This document shows, in pieces, positions 19,678 through 30,509 of a DNA stretch of 64,000 nucleotides. Where the stretch lies: contig NZ_VOHQ01000003.1 of assembly GCF_009192765.1 (NCBI RefSeq), forward strand, positions 434,001 through 498,000. The letters run 5' to 3'. Every line of letters starts with the position of its first letter. The first letter of the stretch is position 1. Below the pieces are notes generated by a model. That model had not been told where the DNA came from. It was given only the letters and a program-made list of their open reading frames with translations, and ran no database searches. The DNA is from Agriterribacter humi. GTDB taxonomy: Bacteria; Bacteroidota; Bacteroidia; Chitinophagales; Chitinophagaceae. The position numbers and the translations under genes are program-made.

Positions 19678-20259
19678 ATGCTTGCCCATAATGTACATAA
19701 CGATACCAAACTGCTGCAATCATTGAAGTCCGGTGATCAGTCTGCATTTAATGCACTCTACGAATTATATGCAGCTTCATTAACTGGTTATGCAGCCTCA
19801 AGGTTAGCCTCCCTTGAAGAAGCCCGGGACATTATACACGATCTTTTTGTATATATATGGGACGAAAGAGCCAGCATTACCATCACCACTTCCTTCAAAT
19901 CTTTTCTTTTTGCTGCTGTACGGTATCGCATCATTGATCATATCCGTAAAAATATTACCCGTCGCGAGTACGCAGAAATGACGCAGCGCCTTACTAATGA
20001 TTTTATTAATAATGCAGAAGATGAATTGACTGCTAAAAATCTTAATCAAACGCTGGAGCTTGCGGTAAATAACCTCCCGTTGCGTACCAAAGAAATATAC
20101 CGGTTAAGCCGTCACCGCCAATTGGCTGTTAAGGAAATTGCATGCCAGCTTCATCTTTCTGAACAAACCGTAAAAAACCAGCTTACCACAGCACTCAGTT
20201 ATCTGCGTGCCTCATTGGAAAGACTGGCTGTATTGGCAGTGTTGTTATTGTTGCACTAA
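19678..20259 (+). CDS. ECF-type RNA polymerase sigma factor (PUL regulator)
   Basis: This is a 193-residue sigma-70 family ECF factor of the Bacteroidota type. Sigma region 2 spans about 22-90 (EEARDIIHDLFVYIWDER, followed by a hydrophobic FLFAAVRYRIIDHIR block) and region 4 about 125-180, with a helix-turn-helix (LAVKEIACQLHLSEQTVKNQL). The last dozen residues are unusually hydrophobic. It is followed 116 nt later by a FecR anti-sigma and then an STN-bearing SusC, the standard trans-envelope switch in which substrate binding at SusC frees sigma from FecR to activate the locus. Confidence 0.95.
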   Translation: MLAHNVHNDTKLLQSLKSGDQSAFNALYELYAASLTGYAASRLASLEEARDIIHDLFVYIWDERASITITTSFKSFLFAAVRYRIIDHIRKNITRREYAEMTQRLTNDFINNAEDELTAKNLNQTLELAVNNLPLRTKEIYRLSRHRQLAVKEIACQLHLSEQTVKNQLTTALSYLRASLERLAVLAVLLLLH

Positions 20260-20375
20260 TGTAACGATATTGTTATTTTTTATTTTTTTATAGTACTACT
20301 CCTCTTTTCATCCGACTAATTACCAGGAATTATTTTTCAATAGTCCGGTTCCCTGTTTTTAATGCTGTAGAACTA

Positions 20376-21620
20376 ATGAGTATTTCGCAGATCAAAAGTT
20401 TATTAGACCGTTATATCGCAGGCAATGTCACTTCGCAGGAGCAAAAACTTGTGGAGCAATGGCTGGAAGAAAATAGCCAGCACAATACGGAATGGCAGTT
20501 AATGAATAATAAGGACAAAGCCATATGGTTGTTAGAGCTATACCATGATATTAATGATAGCATTACCAATAAAGAAGCTGAAGAGGGAAATGATAGCCTT
20601 ATAGATCCATCGCTTCCCTGGTATAAGAAATTCTGGCTTCCTGTGGCGGCCATGCTTATTGTAAGCATTGGCACAGGTATTTATTATTTTTTGCTTCCCC
20701 GGCACGAAAGAACAGTACCCGTAAGCGTTACTGTTCCACCATTGCAAAATGATGCGCTTCCGGGAACCAATAAGGCGATACTTACCCTGGACAATGGGAA
20801 AACAATATTGCTGGATGATTCACAGGATGGCGTACTGGCAAAGCAGGGCGGTACTGCTGTTCGCAAACAGGGAGAAAATTTAATGTACAATGCAAAAGGA
20901 AGTGCTGATAAACCTGCACCGGCAGTGTTTAACACATTAACAACACCACGTGGGGGGCAATATAAACTGGTATTATCGGATGGAAGCAAAGTATGGTTGA
21001 ATGCGTCTTCATCTATACGTTATCCTGCCTCTTTTGCCGGTGATGAAAGAAAAGTGGAAATAACAGGCGAAGTATACTTTGAAATAAGTCATCTTACTGC
21101 TGAGACCTCAAAGGGGAAGGCAGCGAAAAGAATACCCTTTAAAGTAAAAATAAATACGCCGGGCAGAAACGGAGCGGAAGTTGAAGTGCTGGGTACCCAT
21201 TTTAATATAAATGCTTATGATGACGAAGATGCAATAAGCACAACCCTGCTTGAAGGAAGTATAAAAATATCGCCATCCAAACCGAAAGAAAAATCATTGG
21301 AGGCTGTTATTATTAAACCGGGGCAGCAGGCCAGGCTTAATAAAACCGGGTCGCTGCAATTGCTGAAAGACGTGAATCTGGAAGAAACGGTAGCATGGAA
21401 GAATGGATTATTTATGATGAGCAGCGCTGCTATCCCTGCTGTATTGCGCCAGTTAGCACGCTGGTACGATGTTGATATAGTTTACGATAATGGTATACCG
21501 GAAGGACGTATCACCGGTGATATTCCCAGGGATATGAATTTATCGGAAGTATTAAAAGTAATGGAACTCAGCGGGGTTCATTTTAAAATTGATAACAAAA
21601 AGATTATCGTGAACCCGTAA
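20376..21620 (+). CDS. FecR-family anti-sigma factor
   Basis: The 414-residue protein has a cytosolic N-terminal sigma-binding region (about 1-85), a single transmembrane helix (about 88-107, LPVAAMLIVSIGTGIYYFLL), a periplasmic FecR domain (about 190-300, with TPRGGQYKLVLSDGSKVWLNA and VEVLGTHFNINAY) and a C-terminal DUF4974-like domain (about 340-412). It holds the adjacent ECF sigma inactive until the SusC STN domain signals occupancy. Full length and intact. Confidence 0.95.
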   Translation: MSISQIKSLLDRYIAGNVTSQEQKLVEQWLEENSQHNTEWQLMNNKDKAIWLLELYHDINDSITNKEAEEGNDSLIDPSLPWYKKFWLPVAAMLIVSIGTGIYYFLLPRHERTVPVSVTVPPLQNDALPGTNKAILTLDNGKTILLDDSQDGVLAKQGGTAVRKQGENLMYNAKGSADKPAPAVFNTLTTPRGGQYKLVLSDGSKVWLNASSSIRYPASFAGDERKVEITGEVYFEISHLTAETSKGKAAKRIPFKVKINTPGRNGAEVEVLGTHFNINAYDDEDAISTTLLEGSIKISPSKPKEKSLEAVIIKPGQQARLNKTGSLQLLKDVNLEETVAWKNGLFMMSSAAIPAVLRQLARWYDVDIVYDNGIPEGRITGDIPRDMNLSEVLKVMELSGVHFKIDNKKIIVNP

Positions 21621-21762
21621 AAGATAAACTTATTATTAGTAAAAGCGTGATCTGAAAAACCGAAGTCCCGCGGCAACGGAACTCCGGCAAGTATTCAGGT
21701 TAACCTCTTAATAATAATCGTAGCGGATCATTTTATTCATTTAACCTAAACTAAGCAAAACT

Positions 21763-24700
21763 ATGCGATTGATTGCGTTTCGCAAAGCATTATCCTGCAC
21801 GAGGCGGGTGCGTATGTTTCTTCATCCCAAAACATGGCTGATTATGAGGTTGACCATTGTTTTATTAATTGCTGCCTGCATGCAGGTGCACGCCAGTGGA
21901 TACGCCCAGCGTATTTCCTTGTCAGCGCAAAATACTTCCCTCGAAAAAGTACTGCAAAAGATCAGGAAGCAATCAAAGCTTCATATGGTGTACAGGGAAG
22001 AATGGCTGGATCTTGCCGGAAAAGTGACCTTATCACTTAAAGATGTTTCCATTGAAGAGGCTTTGGAAGCCAGCTTCAAAAACCAACCATTAACTTATGA
22101 ACTGGTTGGCAATACCATAGTAGTAAAGAAAAGGGAGCGTTACAATGTTGCCGCTCCTTTGCCGCCTGCTGTTGCAGAAGTTCCGGCCATTGTTATTACA
22201 GGCCGGGTAACAGGCGGCGATGGGACCCCTCTCGGCAATGTAAGTGTTATGTTAAAAGGCAGCACAACAGGCGTAACCACCGATGCCAATGGTTCATTCA
22301 GCATCAATGTACCCAATGAAAAAGCAGTGCTCGTATTTTCATCTGTTGGGTTCCAGATACAGGAGCTTACCGTAGGCAATAGAAAAAATATTGAGATCGT
22401 ATTATTGCCTGCTGTTTCTGAATTGGAAGATGTGGTGGTAGTGGCATATGGCTCGCAAAAGAAAGTATCGGTAACCGGTGCTGTTTCTTCTGTAAATTCC
22501 GATGAGCTCAGGCAAAGCTCTTCTGCAAGCCTTGCCAATGCTTTGGCAGGAAGACTCTCGGGATTAACCTCCATTCAGTCGGGCGGTGGCCAACCTGGCC
22601 GCGATGACGCTACCATGTATTTGCGTGGGGCTGCTACTACAAACGGGCAGTCACCGCTTATTCTTATAGATGGTGTGCCAAGAGACAATATACGAACACT
22701 GGATCCTAACGAGGTAGAGTCTGTTTCTATTTTAAAAGATGCTTCTTCAACAGCCGTATTTGGGGTAAGGGGTGCCAATGGCGTTATTCTCATCACTACC
22801 AAACGTGGTTCTATAGGAAAAACAAAGCTGACCATTAATGCTGAACAGAGTTTTACTTCCTTCACCCGCGAACCAGAGCGCCTTCATTCGCTTGATTATA
22901 TGCGTTTGAGAAATGAAGCAGCCGCCAATGATGGTATTACGGATATTCCTTTTCCGCAGGAGGTAATGGATAAATATGCCAACCCGCTTGCCGGGCTTGA
23001 TCCGAATGATCCTGATTACGAAAGCAAGGCGGCGCTCAGAAGATATATCTATCCCGACCACGATTATTACCGTGAATATATTGCACGCTATTCCCCGCAA
23101 ACCCGCGTAAACGTAAGCGCCAGCGGCGGTACCAGCAAGCTCTCTTATTTTGTGAATGGTGTATACCTTCACCAGGGTGGTAACCTCAAAACAGAGCCGG
23201 AATCGGTGCTGGGTTATGATGCTTCTTCCTGGATGGATCGCTATAACTTCAGGGCTAACCTGGACTATAAAATAACATCTAACCTTAAGGCATTTTTAAA
23301 TATCGGAAGCTATATTGAACAGGTGAATATGCCTGCAGCATGGCTGTATGGAGGCGATACCCACTGGATGATCTCAGATCTTATGTACCAGGCGCAAACC
23401 ATTCTTCCCATAACGCCCGGACCAACTACTATTGATGGCTATGGCGTAGCACCGGGCCAAATTGTGGACCCGGGTTATATGGATCGTTCAGCCTTTGAGA
23501 TCATGAACCGTTTTGGATACCGCAACGAAGTAAGATCTAATTTGAATAGTTCCTTTGGACTGGATTGGGATTTAAGTGAAACTGTAACAGAAGGGTTAAG
23601 CATAAAGGGCATGATTTCCTACGATTCAAAGGCAACCACTGCCATGCAGGGAAGCAAATCGGAACGGCTTTACCTTGCTAATGTTAATTACGAAACAGAC
23701 GAGTTAAGCTATGCCATTAAGCGTTCCGATGAAAGCTTGCTTTCATTGGTGAAAGGAGCCGATTCGCGTTATAATATTAACCTCCAGGGTTCTGTTAACT
23801 ATAAACAACAGTTCGGAAAGCACGATGTTGGTGGTCTGGTTCTGGTGCAGCGCGATAACTGGGAATCAACACTCGGAGAAATACCATTCAACGTATTGGG
23901 TGTTGCGGCAAGAGCAACCTATGGTTACGATAACCGCTATCTGGCCGAAGTAAATATGGGCTACAACGGTTCAGAACAATTTGCACCCAGCCATCGCTTT
24001 GGCTTTTTTCCCGCGGTATCTGCAGGATGGGTAGTGAGCAATGAGGCATTCATGCAACCTTTCTCAAATGTTGTTTCCAACCTTAAATTCAGGGCCTCTT
24101 ATGGTAAAGTGGGTAATGACAGGATGGGCAATGCCCGCTTTCTATACCAGGATAACATTACTATGGGGGGAGGGCCACTGGGCAGTTTAGGTTTGGGGCA
24201 GGGTGTTAACCAGGGACTTTTGGGAAATCCAAATATAAGCTGGGAAGTGGCCGAAAAGCAAAACTTTGGTGTGGATTTCGGTCTCTTTGGTGACCTAAAC
24301 ATTTCCTTCGATTATTTTGTAGAAAACAGGAGCCAGATACTGATCTCCAGGGGAACGATTCCTGAACTACAGGGTGTGCCACTAGGCAATATTCCGAAAG
24401 CAAATTTGGGACGGGTTGATAACCGGGGTTATGAAATTGAACTGACCTACAACAAGTCGCTCTCTAAAGATTTTTCCTTAACAGTTAGAGGCAATTTTGG
24501 CTATAATCATAATACGGTGAAGTTTGTAGATGAATCCATGCGCGATGACACCTATGCATATCAATACAGGAGCACAGGCTATGCACTCGGGCAACAATGG
24601 GGCTACAAAATTGACTACAGCAACGGCAACGGCTATTTTAACAGCCAGCAGGAACTGGATGCCTATCTTGCTAAAACGGCCTATGGTTTTGGCGTACCCC

Positions 24701-25269
24701 GATTGGGCGATTTTATATACCAGGATTTAAACGGCGATGGCACCATTGATGCCAAAGATGAGGCGCCCATTAAATACACCAGCATTCCTGGTATAACCTA
24801 TGGATTTTCGTTGGGTTTGCGGTATAAGGGCTTTGATTTTACAGCATTTTTCCAGGGTGTAGGACGATATTCCAGTATGTTTGGCAGTCCACAGGGTGTA
24901 TATGAATATATTATACGAGGCACCTATTTCGGCTATCACAAAACCGCGTGGACACCTGAACGTTATGCCAGCGGTGAAAAGATCACCTACCCCGCTTTAA
25001 GCACACATACTACCACCAATCACCGGGCGAACGACTTCTTTATTATGAACCGCGCCTTTACAAGGTTAAAGAATATTGAACTGGCATATACGCTTCCCGC
25101 CAGATCCCTTACAAAAATTGGCGTACAGGAACTGCGATTGTACGTAAGCGGACAAAATCTTATTACCTGGGATCATTTGCCTTTAAATCATCTTGATCCG
25201 GAAAATGTAGGATCAATAGATTATCCTGTAACCAGGATGGCAAATATTGGCGTAAACATTACTTTCTAA
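21763..25269 (+). CDS. SusC/RagA TonB-dependent transporter with STN signalling domain
   Basis: This 1168-residue outer-membrane transporter starts with a long basic segment and signal peptide (core around residues 28-44), then an STN (secretin/TonB N-terminal) domain at about 50-125 (SLEKVLQKIRKQSKLHMVY), a CarboxypepD_reg-like domain (about 145-215), a TonB-dependent plug (from VVVVAYGSQKKVSVTGAV) and a 22-strand barrel ending in NITF. The STN domain is the periplasmic contact for FecR, which pairs this transporter with the upstream sigma/FecR. It imports oligosaccharides across the outer membrane with its SusD lid, encoded 19 nt downstream. Calcium-like DLNGDGTIDAKDEAP near residue 985 is a usual SusC plug-barrel feature. 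Confidence 0.96.
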   Translation: MRLIAFRKALSCTRRVRMFLHPKTWLIMRLTIVLLIAACMQVHASGYAQRISLSAQNTSLEKVLQKIRKQSKLHMVYREEWLDLAGKVTLSLKDVSIEEALEASFKNQPLTYELVGNTIVVKKRERYNVAAPLPPAVAEVPAIVITGRVTGGDGTPLGNVSVMLKGSTTGVTTDANGSFSINVPNEKAVLVFSSVGFQIQELTVGNRKNIEIVLLPAVSELEDVVVVAYGSQKKVSVTGAVSSVNSDELRQSSSASLANALAGRLSGLTSIQSGGGQPGRDDATMYLRGAATTNGQSPLILIDGVPRDNIRTLDPNEVESVSILKDASSTAVFGVRGANGVILITTKRGSIGKTKLTINAEQSFTSFTREPERLHSLDYMRLRNEAAANDGITDIPFPQEVMDKYANPLAGLDPNDPDYESKAALRRYIYPDHDYYREYIARYSPQTRVNVSASGGTSKLSYFVNGVYLHQGGNLKTEPESVLGYDASSWMDRYNFRANLDYKITSNLKAFLNIGSYIEQVNMPAAWLYGGDTHWMISDLMYQAQTILPITPGPTTIDGYGVAPGQIVDPGYMDRSAFEIMNRFGYRNEVRSNLNSSFGLDWDLSETVTEGLSIKGMISYDSKATTAMQGSKSERLYLANVNYETDELSYAIKRSDESLLSLVKGADSRYNINLQGSVNYKQQFGKHDVGGLVLVQRDNWESTLGEIPFNVLGVAARATYGYDNRYLAEVNMGYNGSEQFAPSHRFGFFPAVSAGWVVSNEAFMQPFSNVVSNLKFRASYGKVGNDRMGNARFLYQDNITMGGGPLGSLGLGQGVNQGLLGNPNISWEVAEKQNFGVDFGLFGDLNISFDYFVENRSQILISRGTIPELQGVPLGNIPKANLGRVDNRGYEIELTYNKSLSKDFSLTVRGNFGYNHNTVKFVDESMRDDTYAYQYRSTGYALGQQWGYKIDYSNGNGYFNSQQELDAYLAKTAYGFGVPRLGDFIYQDLNGDGTIDAKDEAPIKYTSIPGITYGFSLGLRYKGFDFTAFFQGVGRYSSMFGSPQGVYEYIIRGTYFGYHKTAWTPERYASGEKITYPALSTHTTTNHRANDFFIMNRAFTRLKNIELAYTLPARSLTKIGVQELRLYVSGQNLITWDHLPLNHLDPENVGSIDYPVTRMANIGVNITF

Positions 25270-25288
25270 CAATTTAGATAAAGCAATT

Positions 25289-27187
25289 ATGAAAATTAAA
25301 CAAATCATATTATTGTTAACCGTGTCGTTGCTTACACTGGAGTCCTGTAAAAAGGCGCTGGATATGGCGCCCGACGGAAAGGTTACAATGGATGAAATTT
25401 TTTCCGACAACGATAAAACGGCTGCATTTCTGAACAGTTGCTATAATAATATGCCGGCAAAAGGAACCCGGTACTTTTTCTGGAGCCGCGGACCTGTGGT
25501 ATGGAGTGATGATGCCTGGGATACGGATGCGGAAGCGGAGTCCTGGATCATGGCAGGACGCATGTACAACGGCGATGCATCTGCCGGCAGTCACCCGATA
25601 ACCAATATCAGCACAGATGCAGGCAATGGCGACTATTGGGCAAGATATTGGAGCGCTATACGCAACTGTACTATTTTTATCAGCCGCATTGATGAAGCTG
25701 CTGTAAAAAATGAAGCTGACCGCAGCCGGTGGAAAGCTGAAGCACATTTGCTGAGGGCATACTATTACGCTGAATTGCTGAAATGGTTTGGACCCGTTTT
25801 ACCTGTTAGCCGTGAACCTTTTGAGTTTTCGGATGACTTTTCTAGCCTTGAAAAAGCAAGTTATTATGATGTGGCCAAGTTTATTATGGAAGATTGTGAT
25901 GTGGCCATAAATACAGCAGAATTACCCTGGAGAATTACCACCAATGGTGAAGCAGGGCGTGTTAATAAAGCCATGGCCGAAGCCATCAAATCGAAGATGA
26001 TCCTCTTTGCAGCCAGCCCGCTTAATAATGGTGGCGCCAATTACTGGCAGGAAGCATACGAGGTTAATAAAGCTTCACTTCAAAACCTGCGCAGCAACGG
26101 CTATGAATTATACAACAAAGTAAATCTGCCCCAAACCTATCTTTCCGATGTTGCTTTTATAGGTCCTGATAAAAATGAAAAATCAGCGCTCTACAATGAA
26201 TATTTCACACAAAACATGGCGTATACAGCCAATCCTGTAGATAAAGAAACGATATACCAAAGCAGGGATGGTCAGGGAAACATCTGGAATATTGATGGTA
26301 TAGGCGCACAGGATGGTTATAAATCCGGCACCTGTCCTTCACAGGAACTGGTAGATTCCTATGAAACGATTGACGGGAAGCCTGTTCTTAATCTTGAAAA
26401 TCCCTACCTCGATGAAAAGCATCTCCAGCCCAACTACAATACGGATAATGCTTTATATGATCCAAACAATCCTTACGAAAACCGTGACCCCCGTTTTTAT
26501 GCTTCCATTTATTATAATGGTTCTAAAAGAAAATGTTTCTGGAATTTTTCGGAATCGCCGGAATCGCCTGAAAATTACCCTGCGGGCATTGGTAATCGCA
26601 CAAGAGTTATTGCCACCTATGTTGGTGAACCGCAAACGGGTATTGATGGCACTGTAAGAAAAGCTACCCGCACAGGATATTTCGAACGCAAGTTTTTGCA
26701 TCCCAATTCAGGAGGAGATAACCCCGTGGGAGGCGCTAACTGGAAACTCTTCCGCCTGGGAGAGGTGATCCTCAATTTTGCGGAAGCCGCTGCAGAAGCC
26801 GACCAGTTAACAGAAGCGGCTGATGCCGTTAATGAAATAAGAAGAAGAGCAGGAATGCCTGATTTACCGGCCGGACTTTCAAAAGATGAACTCATCCGGC
26901 GTGTGCGTAATGAACGCAGGGTAGAACTGGCGATGGAAGAAAACCGTTATTTCGATATACGGCGCTGGACGGAACCCGGTGGCGATCTGTCTAAAACAGA
27001 CAAGTGGATCACCGCGATGGAAATCAAGCGCAACAATGATGGTAGCTATACATATGGCCGCCGCACGGTACGCGATTCGGAGCGTAAATGTTATACCAAT
27101 AAATTTTTGTGGGTACCCATGCCGCTTGCCGAAGCCAATCGCCTGCTCTCTATTACAGGAGAAAACTGGCAGAACGCGGGTTGGTAA
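25289..27187 (+). CDS. SusD/RagB starch-binding-like lipoprotein
   Basis: The 632-residue surface lipoprotein has a type II signal with the acylated Cys in LESCKKA (about residue 20), a SusD-like N-terminal TPR fold (WKAEAHLLRAYYYAELLKWFG) and the C-terminal SusD/RagB domain (LAEVILNFAEAAAEA-type helix, AVNEIRRRAGMP, RNERRVELAMEENRYFDIRRW). It forms the glycan-binding lid on the preceding SusC. Ligand unknown. Coupled to SusC by a 19-nt gap. Confidence 0.95.
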   Translation: MKIKQIILLLTVSLLTLESCKKALDMAPDGKVTMDEIFSDNDKTAAFLNSCYNNMPAKGTRYFFWSRGPVVWSDDAWDTDAEAESWIMAGRMYNGDASAGSHPITNISTDAGNGDYWARYWSAIRNCTIFISRIDEAAVKNEADRSRWKAEAHLLRAYYYAELLKWFGPVLPVSREPFEFSDDFSSLEKASYYDVAKFIMEDCDVAINTAELPWRITTNGEAGRVNKAMAEAIKSKMILFAASPLNNGGANYWQEAYEVNKASLQNLRSNGYELYNKVNLPQTYLSDVAFIGPDKNEKSALYNEYFTQNMAYTANPVDKETIYQSRDGQGNIWNIDGIGAQDGYKSGTCPSQELVDSYETIDGKPVLNLENPYLDEKHLQPNYNTDNALYDPNNPYENRDPRFYASIYYNGSKRKCFWNFSESPESPENYPAGIGNRTRVIATYVGEPQTGIDGTVRKATRTGYFERKFLHPNSGGDNPVGGANWKLFRLGEVILNFAEAAAEADQLTEAADAVNEIRRRAGMPDLPAGLSKDELIRRVRNERRVELAMEENRYFDIRRWTEPGGDLSKTDKWITAMEIKRNNDGSYTYGRRTVRDSERKCYTNKFLWVPMPLAEANRLLSITGENWQNAGW

Positions 27188-27225
27188 ATAGTAAACAGGT
27201 TTAATTGACTTACAACGATACATAC

Positions 27226-30200
27226 ATGCAACATACATCAACGATAACAATCAAAACAATACGGCTGCTTGCATTTTTGCTGATCTATTTCTGCGGATCA
27301 GCACTGCATGCACAAACACCATCTACCACCGTAAGCGGTAAGGTTACCGATGCATTTGGTAAACCGCTTTCAGGTGTATTGATCAATTCCTCAAATGGAA
27401 AAAACGGGACATCCACCGACAGAAATGGCGAATACAATATCATTGTGGATGATAACAGCGATATACTCGTTTTTTCAAACAGGCGCTACACTACTCAAAA
27501 AATAGCAATTGGCGATAAAGAAAATATCAATATCAAACTCCTGCAGGATATATATGGAAGAGATGACGTGATTGAACTGGGCTATACATCTCAATTGCGG
27601 AAGGAAGTTTCCGGGGCTGTATCTGCTATTACCGGGGAGGAGCTCGAAAGCGCTCCTGTTGCCAACTTTACACAAACTTTGGCCGGCCGGCTTGCGGGAC
27701 TTACCACGCAGGAAACATTTTCAGAATTGTCGCGTGCCAATACCAATTTATATGTAAGAGGTCTTTCCTCCGCCCGTTTGAACGGACCGCTGGTTATTAT
27801 AGATGGAATTATATGTGCCTACAACAGCAATCAAACGCTGGAATATATATCTCCCAATGAAATTGAATCGGTTACCCTTCTTAAAGATGCGTCTACTCAG
27901 GCGTTGTATGGCATACAGGGTGCTAACGGTTTAATTGTTATTAAAACCAAACGTGGCAGAAAAGGGGAGTTGCAGATCAAAGGAAGATTCGACCAGTCTG
28001 TACAGCAGGTAACAACAAAGCCTGCTTTTTACGATGCCGCAAGCTATGCGGAAATGAGAAACCAGGCTGCGTTTAATGACGGGCAGGGTCAGAACTATTT
28101 TTATTCTCCTGAACAAATTGAAAATTATCGTTCGGGTGCTAATAAAGATTTGTATCCGAATAACAACTGGTACAACCAGTACATGAAAGACATGGCATCC
28201 ATGCAGCGTGCCAGTGTTAATTTATCGGGTGGAAACGATAAGATACTTTTCTACTCCAATATCAATTTCATGCACCAGGGCGGGCAGTTTAAAACGGATC
28301 AATCCAAATACAACCCCAATGCAAACAATGTATGGTTTAACTACAGGTCCAATGTAGATATGACCATTAATAAATACCTGAAAGCTTTTGTACGGCTGAG
28401 TGGTAATATTAAAAGAGAACGTACGCCCGGCGCCAGCAATGAAGCTGTTTACAGCAGCATTTTCCAGATACCTTCAAATGTATATGGCCCGGTTACGCCG
28501 CCCGAAGTTGATAAGGGCACTGGTGAAATGATTGATGATGGCGGTAAGGTTATCACAACAGAAAGAGTAGCTTCTCCTACATATGGCATGCTTAACCGTA
28601 CCGGTTACCGAAGACATACAGTAACCAATATAACTTCGCAGTTTGGGCTGGATCTTGATATGGGCTTTCTTACCAAAGGATTAAACCTGAGTGGTGTATT
28701 TGCTTATCAAACCAATTCCGTAGGCAGCTTGTCTACCACGCAAAATTATGAACGCTGGGTAAGAACAGATAATGCCGATACACTGGCATTTATTAAAAAA
28801 GGCGGAGAAACCAATACACCGCTTGCATATAGTAAATCGCATTCTTATTATTACCATCTTACCTATAATACCGCTTTGAATTATAAGCGCGATTTTGGCA
28901 AACACAATATTAGCGGCATGGCCTATATGTTCTATCAAAATCTTACAAAAGCCGATGTGAGTTCACCGTGGTTGCTTCCTTATAACCGGGTGAGCTCGGG
29001 CGTTGAAGCTACTTATGGGTATGATAACAGGTATTTGGTAAAGTTTGATATTGGATATTCAGGATCGGAGCAGTATGAACGCAGCCAGCGTTATATTGCA
29101 ACACCTGCTGTATCGGCTGCATGGGTAGTCTCTAATGAAGCTTTTTTGCAGAACACAGCGTGGTTAAGTAATCTTAAATTAAGAGCCTCGTATGGCAAAA
29201 CGGCCAATGATCAAAGTGGGCTTAACCGTTATGCATATCTCGACAATGTAACCGTAAGCGGGGGAGGCCCAATCGGCTATCTCCAGTATTATATTAATGA
29301 AAATCAAAGAGGCAATCCTTATATCCAGGCGGAGATTTCTACGAAGAAAAACTTTGGTATTGACCTGGGTTTGTTCAATTCAATTTCTGTTTCTGTAGAT
29401 GTATTCAACGAGAAGATGGAGAACATGATTGTAAGCGCGGTATCTACCATACCCAGCTACCAGGGCATTCCGTTGAATTTTTATCCGAGTACCAATTCCG
29501 GAACATTTAAAAACACGGGATATGAAATTGTTGCCAGTTATGATAAGGTGGTTAACCGCGACCTGTCTTTTTCGGCGGGTGGTATGATGAGTTATGCCAG
29601 GAATACACTTGTGAAAGTAAATGAGGCTACCAAAACAACGGATTACGCCTATATAAAATGGCAGGAAGGATATTCTTATGGACAGCAGTTTGGTTACCAG
29701 GTTGATTACAGCAATGGTAACGGCTTCTTTAATACACAGGCCGAATTAGACAACAGCAATCTGGAATACGGTTTTGGCAATCCACGATTGGGCGATCTTA
29801 AATATAAAGATCTGAACGGAGACAGTAAAATTGATGACCGCGACCAGGCGCCTGTTGGCACAGGAGCATTACCGCGGGTAGTGTATGGAATACATGGAGG
29901 ATTTAATTATAAGGCATTCGAGTTAAATTTTCTTTTCCAGGGCGTGAGCAATTATTCAACAATGATTGGTGGCACAGGCATTTGGGAAACTTCTTTCGAT
30001 GGCGTATTTGGAGCTTTGCATGCCAATGCCTGGACGCAGGAGCGGTACGATAACGGAGAAAAAATTAGTTCACCGGCGCTTTCTTTGGCTAAAACAGTTA
30101 ATCATGAAGCAAGCGATTATTATATCTATAACCGCGCTTACCTGCGACTCAAAAACCTTGAGTTGGCCTATACGCTGCCCGCGTCTTTGGCCAATGCCAT

Positions 30201-30351
30201 TACAGCAGAGAAAGTAAGATTCGTACTGAGCGGGCAAAACCTGGTTACATGGGATAAAATGAAGTCGGATGATTTTGGACCGGAAGGCGGCGGTTACTCC
30301 GCATTCCCTGTTTACAAAGTATACAACGTGGGCATTAGTGTAACCTTTTGA
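27226..30351 (+). CDS. SusC/RagA TonB-dependent transporter (second copy, no STN domain)
   Basis: I choose ATG 27226; an in-frame TTG lies 7 codons upstream. The 1041-residue protein has a signal peptide ending in LHAQ, a CarboxypepD_reg-like domain (VSGKVTDAFGKPLSGVLI), plug and barrel ending in SVTF. It lacks an STN domain, so it is not wired to FecR. The usual plug-start motif VVVGYG is degenerate here (IELGYTSQ). It is a clear paralogue of the upstream SusC: the GYxxGQQxGYxxDYSNGNG and GxPRLGDxxYxDLNGD blocks match closely. It lies 38 nt after the first SusD, so the four genes look like a tandemly duplicated susCD unit. Confidence 0.93.
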   Translation: MQHTSTITIKTIRLLAFLLIYFCGSALHAQTPSTTVSGKVTDAFGKPLSGVLINSSNGKNGTSTDRNGEYNIIVDDNSDILVFSNRRYTTQKIAIGDKENINIKLLQDIYGRDDVIELGYTSQLRKEVSGAVSAITGEELESAPVANFTQTLAGRLAGLTTQETFSELSRANTNLYVRGLSSARLNGPLVIIDGIICAYNSNQTLEYISPNEIESVTLLKDASTQALYGIQGANGLIVIKTKRGRKGELQIKGRFDQSVQQVTTKPAFYDAASYAEMRNQAAFNDGQGQNYFYSPEQIENYRSGANKDLYPNNNWYNQYMKDMASMQRASVNLSGGNDKILFYSNINFMHQGGQFKTDQSKYNPNANNVWFNYRSNVDMTINKYLKAFVRLSGNIKRERTPGASNEAVYSSIFQIPSNVYGPVTPPEVDKGTGEMIDDGGKVITTERVASPTYGMLNRTGYRRHTVTNITSQFGLDLDMGFLTKGLNLSGVFAYQTNSVGSLSTTQNYERWVRTDNADTLAFIKKGGETNTPLAYSKSHSYYYHLTYNTALNYKRDFGKHNISGMAYMFYQNLTKADVSSPWLLPYNRVSSGVEATYGYDNRYLVKFDIGYSGSEQYERSQRYIATPAVSAAWVVSNEAFLQNTAWLSNLKLRASYGKTANDQSGLNRYAYLDNVTVSGGGPIGYLQYYINENQRGNPYIQAEISTKKNFGIDLGLFNSISVSVDVFNEKMENMIVSAVSTIPSYQGIPLNFYPSTNSGTFKNTGYEIVASYDKVVNRDLSFSAGGMMSYARNTLVKVNEATKTTDYAYIKWQEGYSYGQQFGYQVDYSNGNGFFNTQAELDNSNLEYGFGNPRLGDLKYKDLNGDSKIDDRDQAPVGTGALPRVVYGIHGGFNYKAFELNFLFQGVSNYSTMIGGTGIWETSFDGVFGALHANAWTQERYDNGEKISSPALSLAKTVNHEASDYYIYNRAYLRLKNLELAYTLPASLANAITAEKVRFVLSGQNLVTWDKMKSDDFGPEGGGYSAFPVYKVYNVGISVTF

Positions 30352-30384
30352 TGGAGGACAATTTATTAACCTGGATTTTTCATA

Positions 30385-30434
30385 GCTCATTACATGTGCT
30401 AAAATCAAAATAAAAATCTACACATGAAATGAGC
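30385..30434 (+). promoter_or_regulatory. Stem-loop between second susC and second susD
   Basis: Arms at 30385-30398 and 30421-30434 pair over 14 positions with one mismatch and a 22-nt loop. No T tract follows. It sits in the 158-nt gap between susC and susD, where the first pair has only 19 nt. It could be an mRNA processing or stability element, which is inference. Confidence 0.4.
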
Positions 30435-30509
30435 CTTGATAATGCTTATCACTAACCAGGATGATTATTTGGCGAATTCCATTTGGCTAAAAAAATAAAA
30501 AATAAACAA

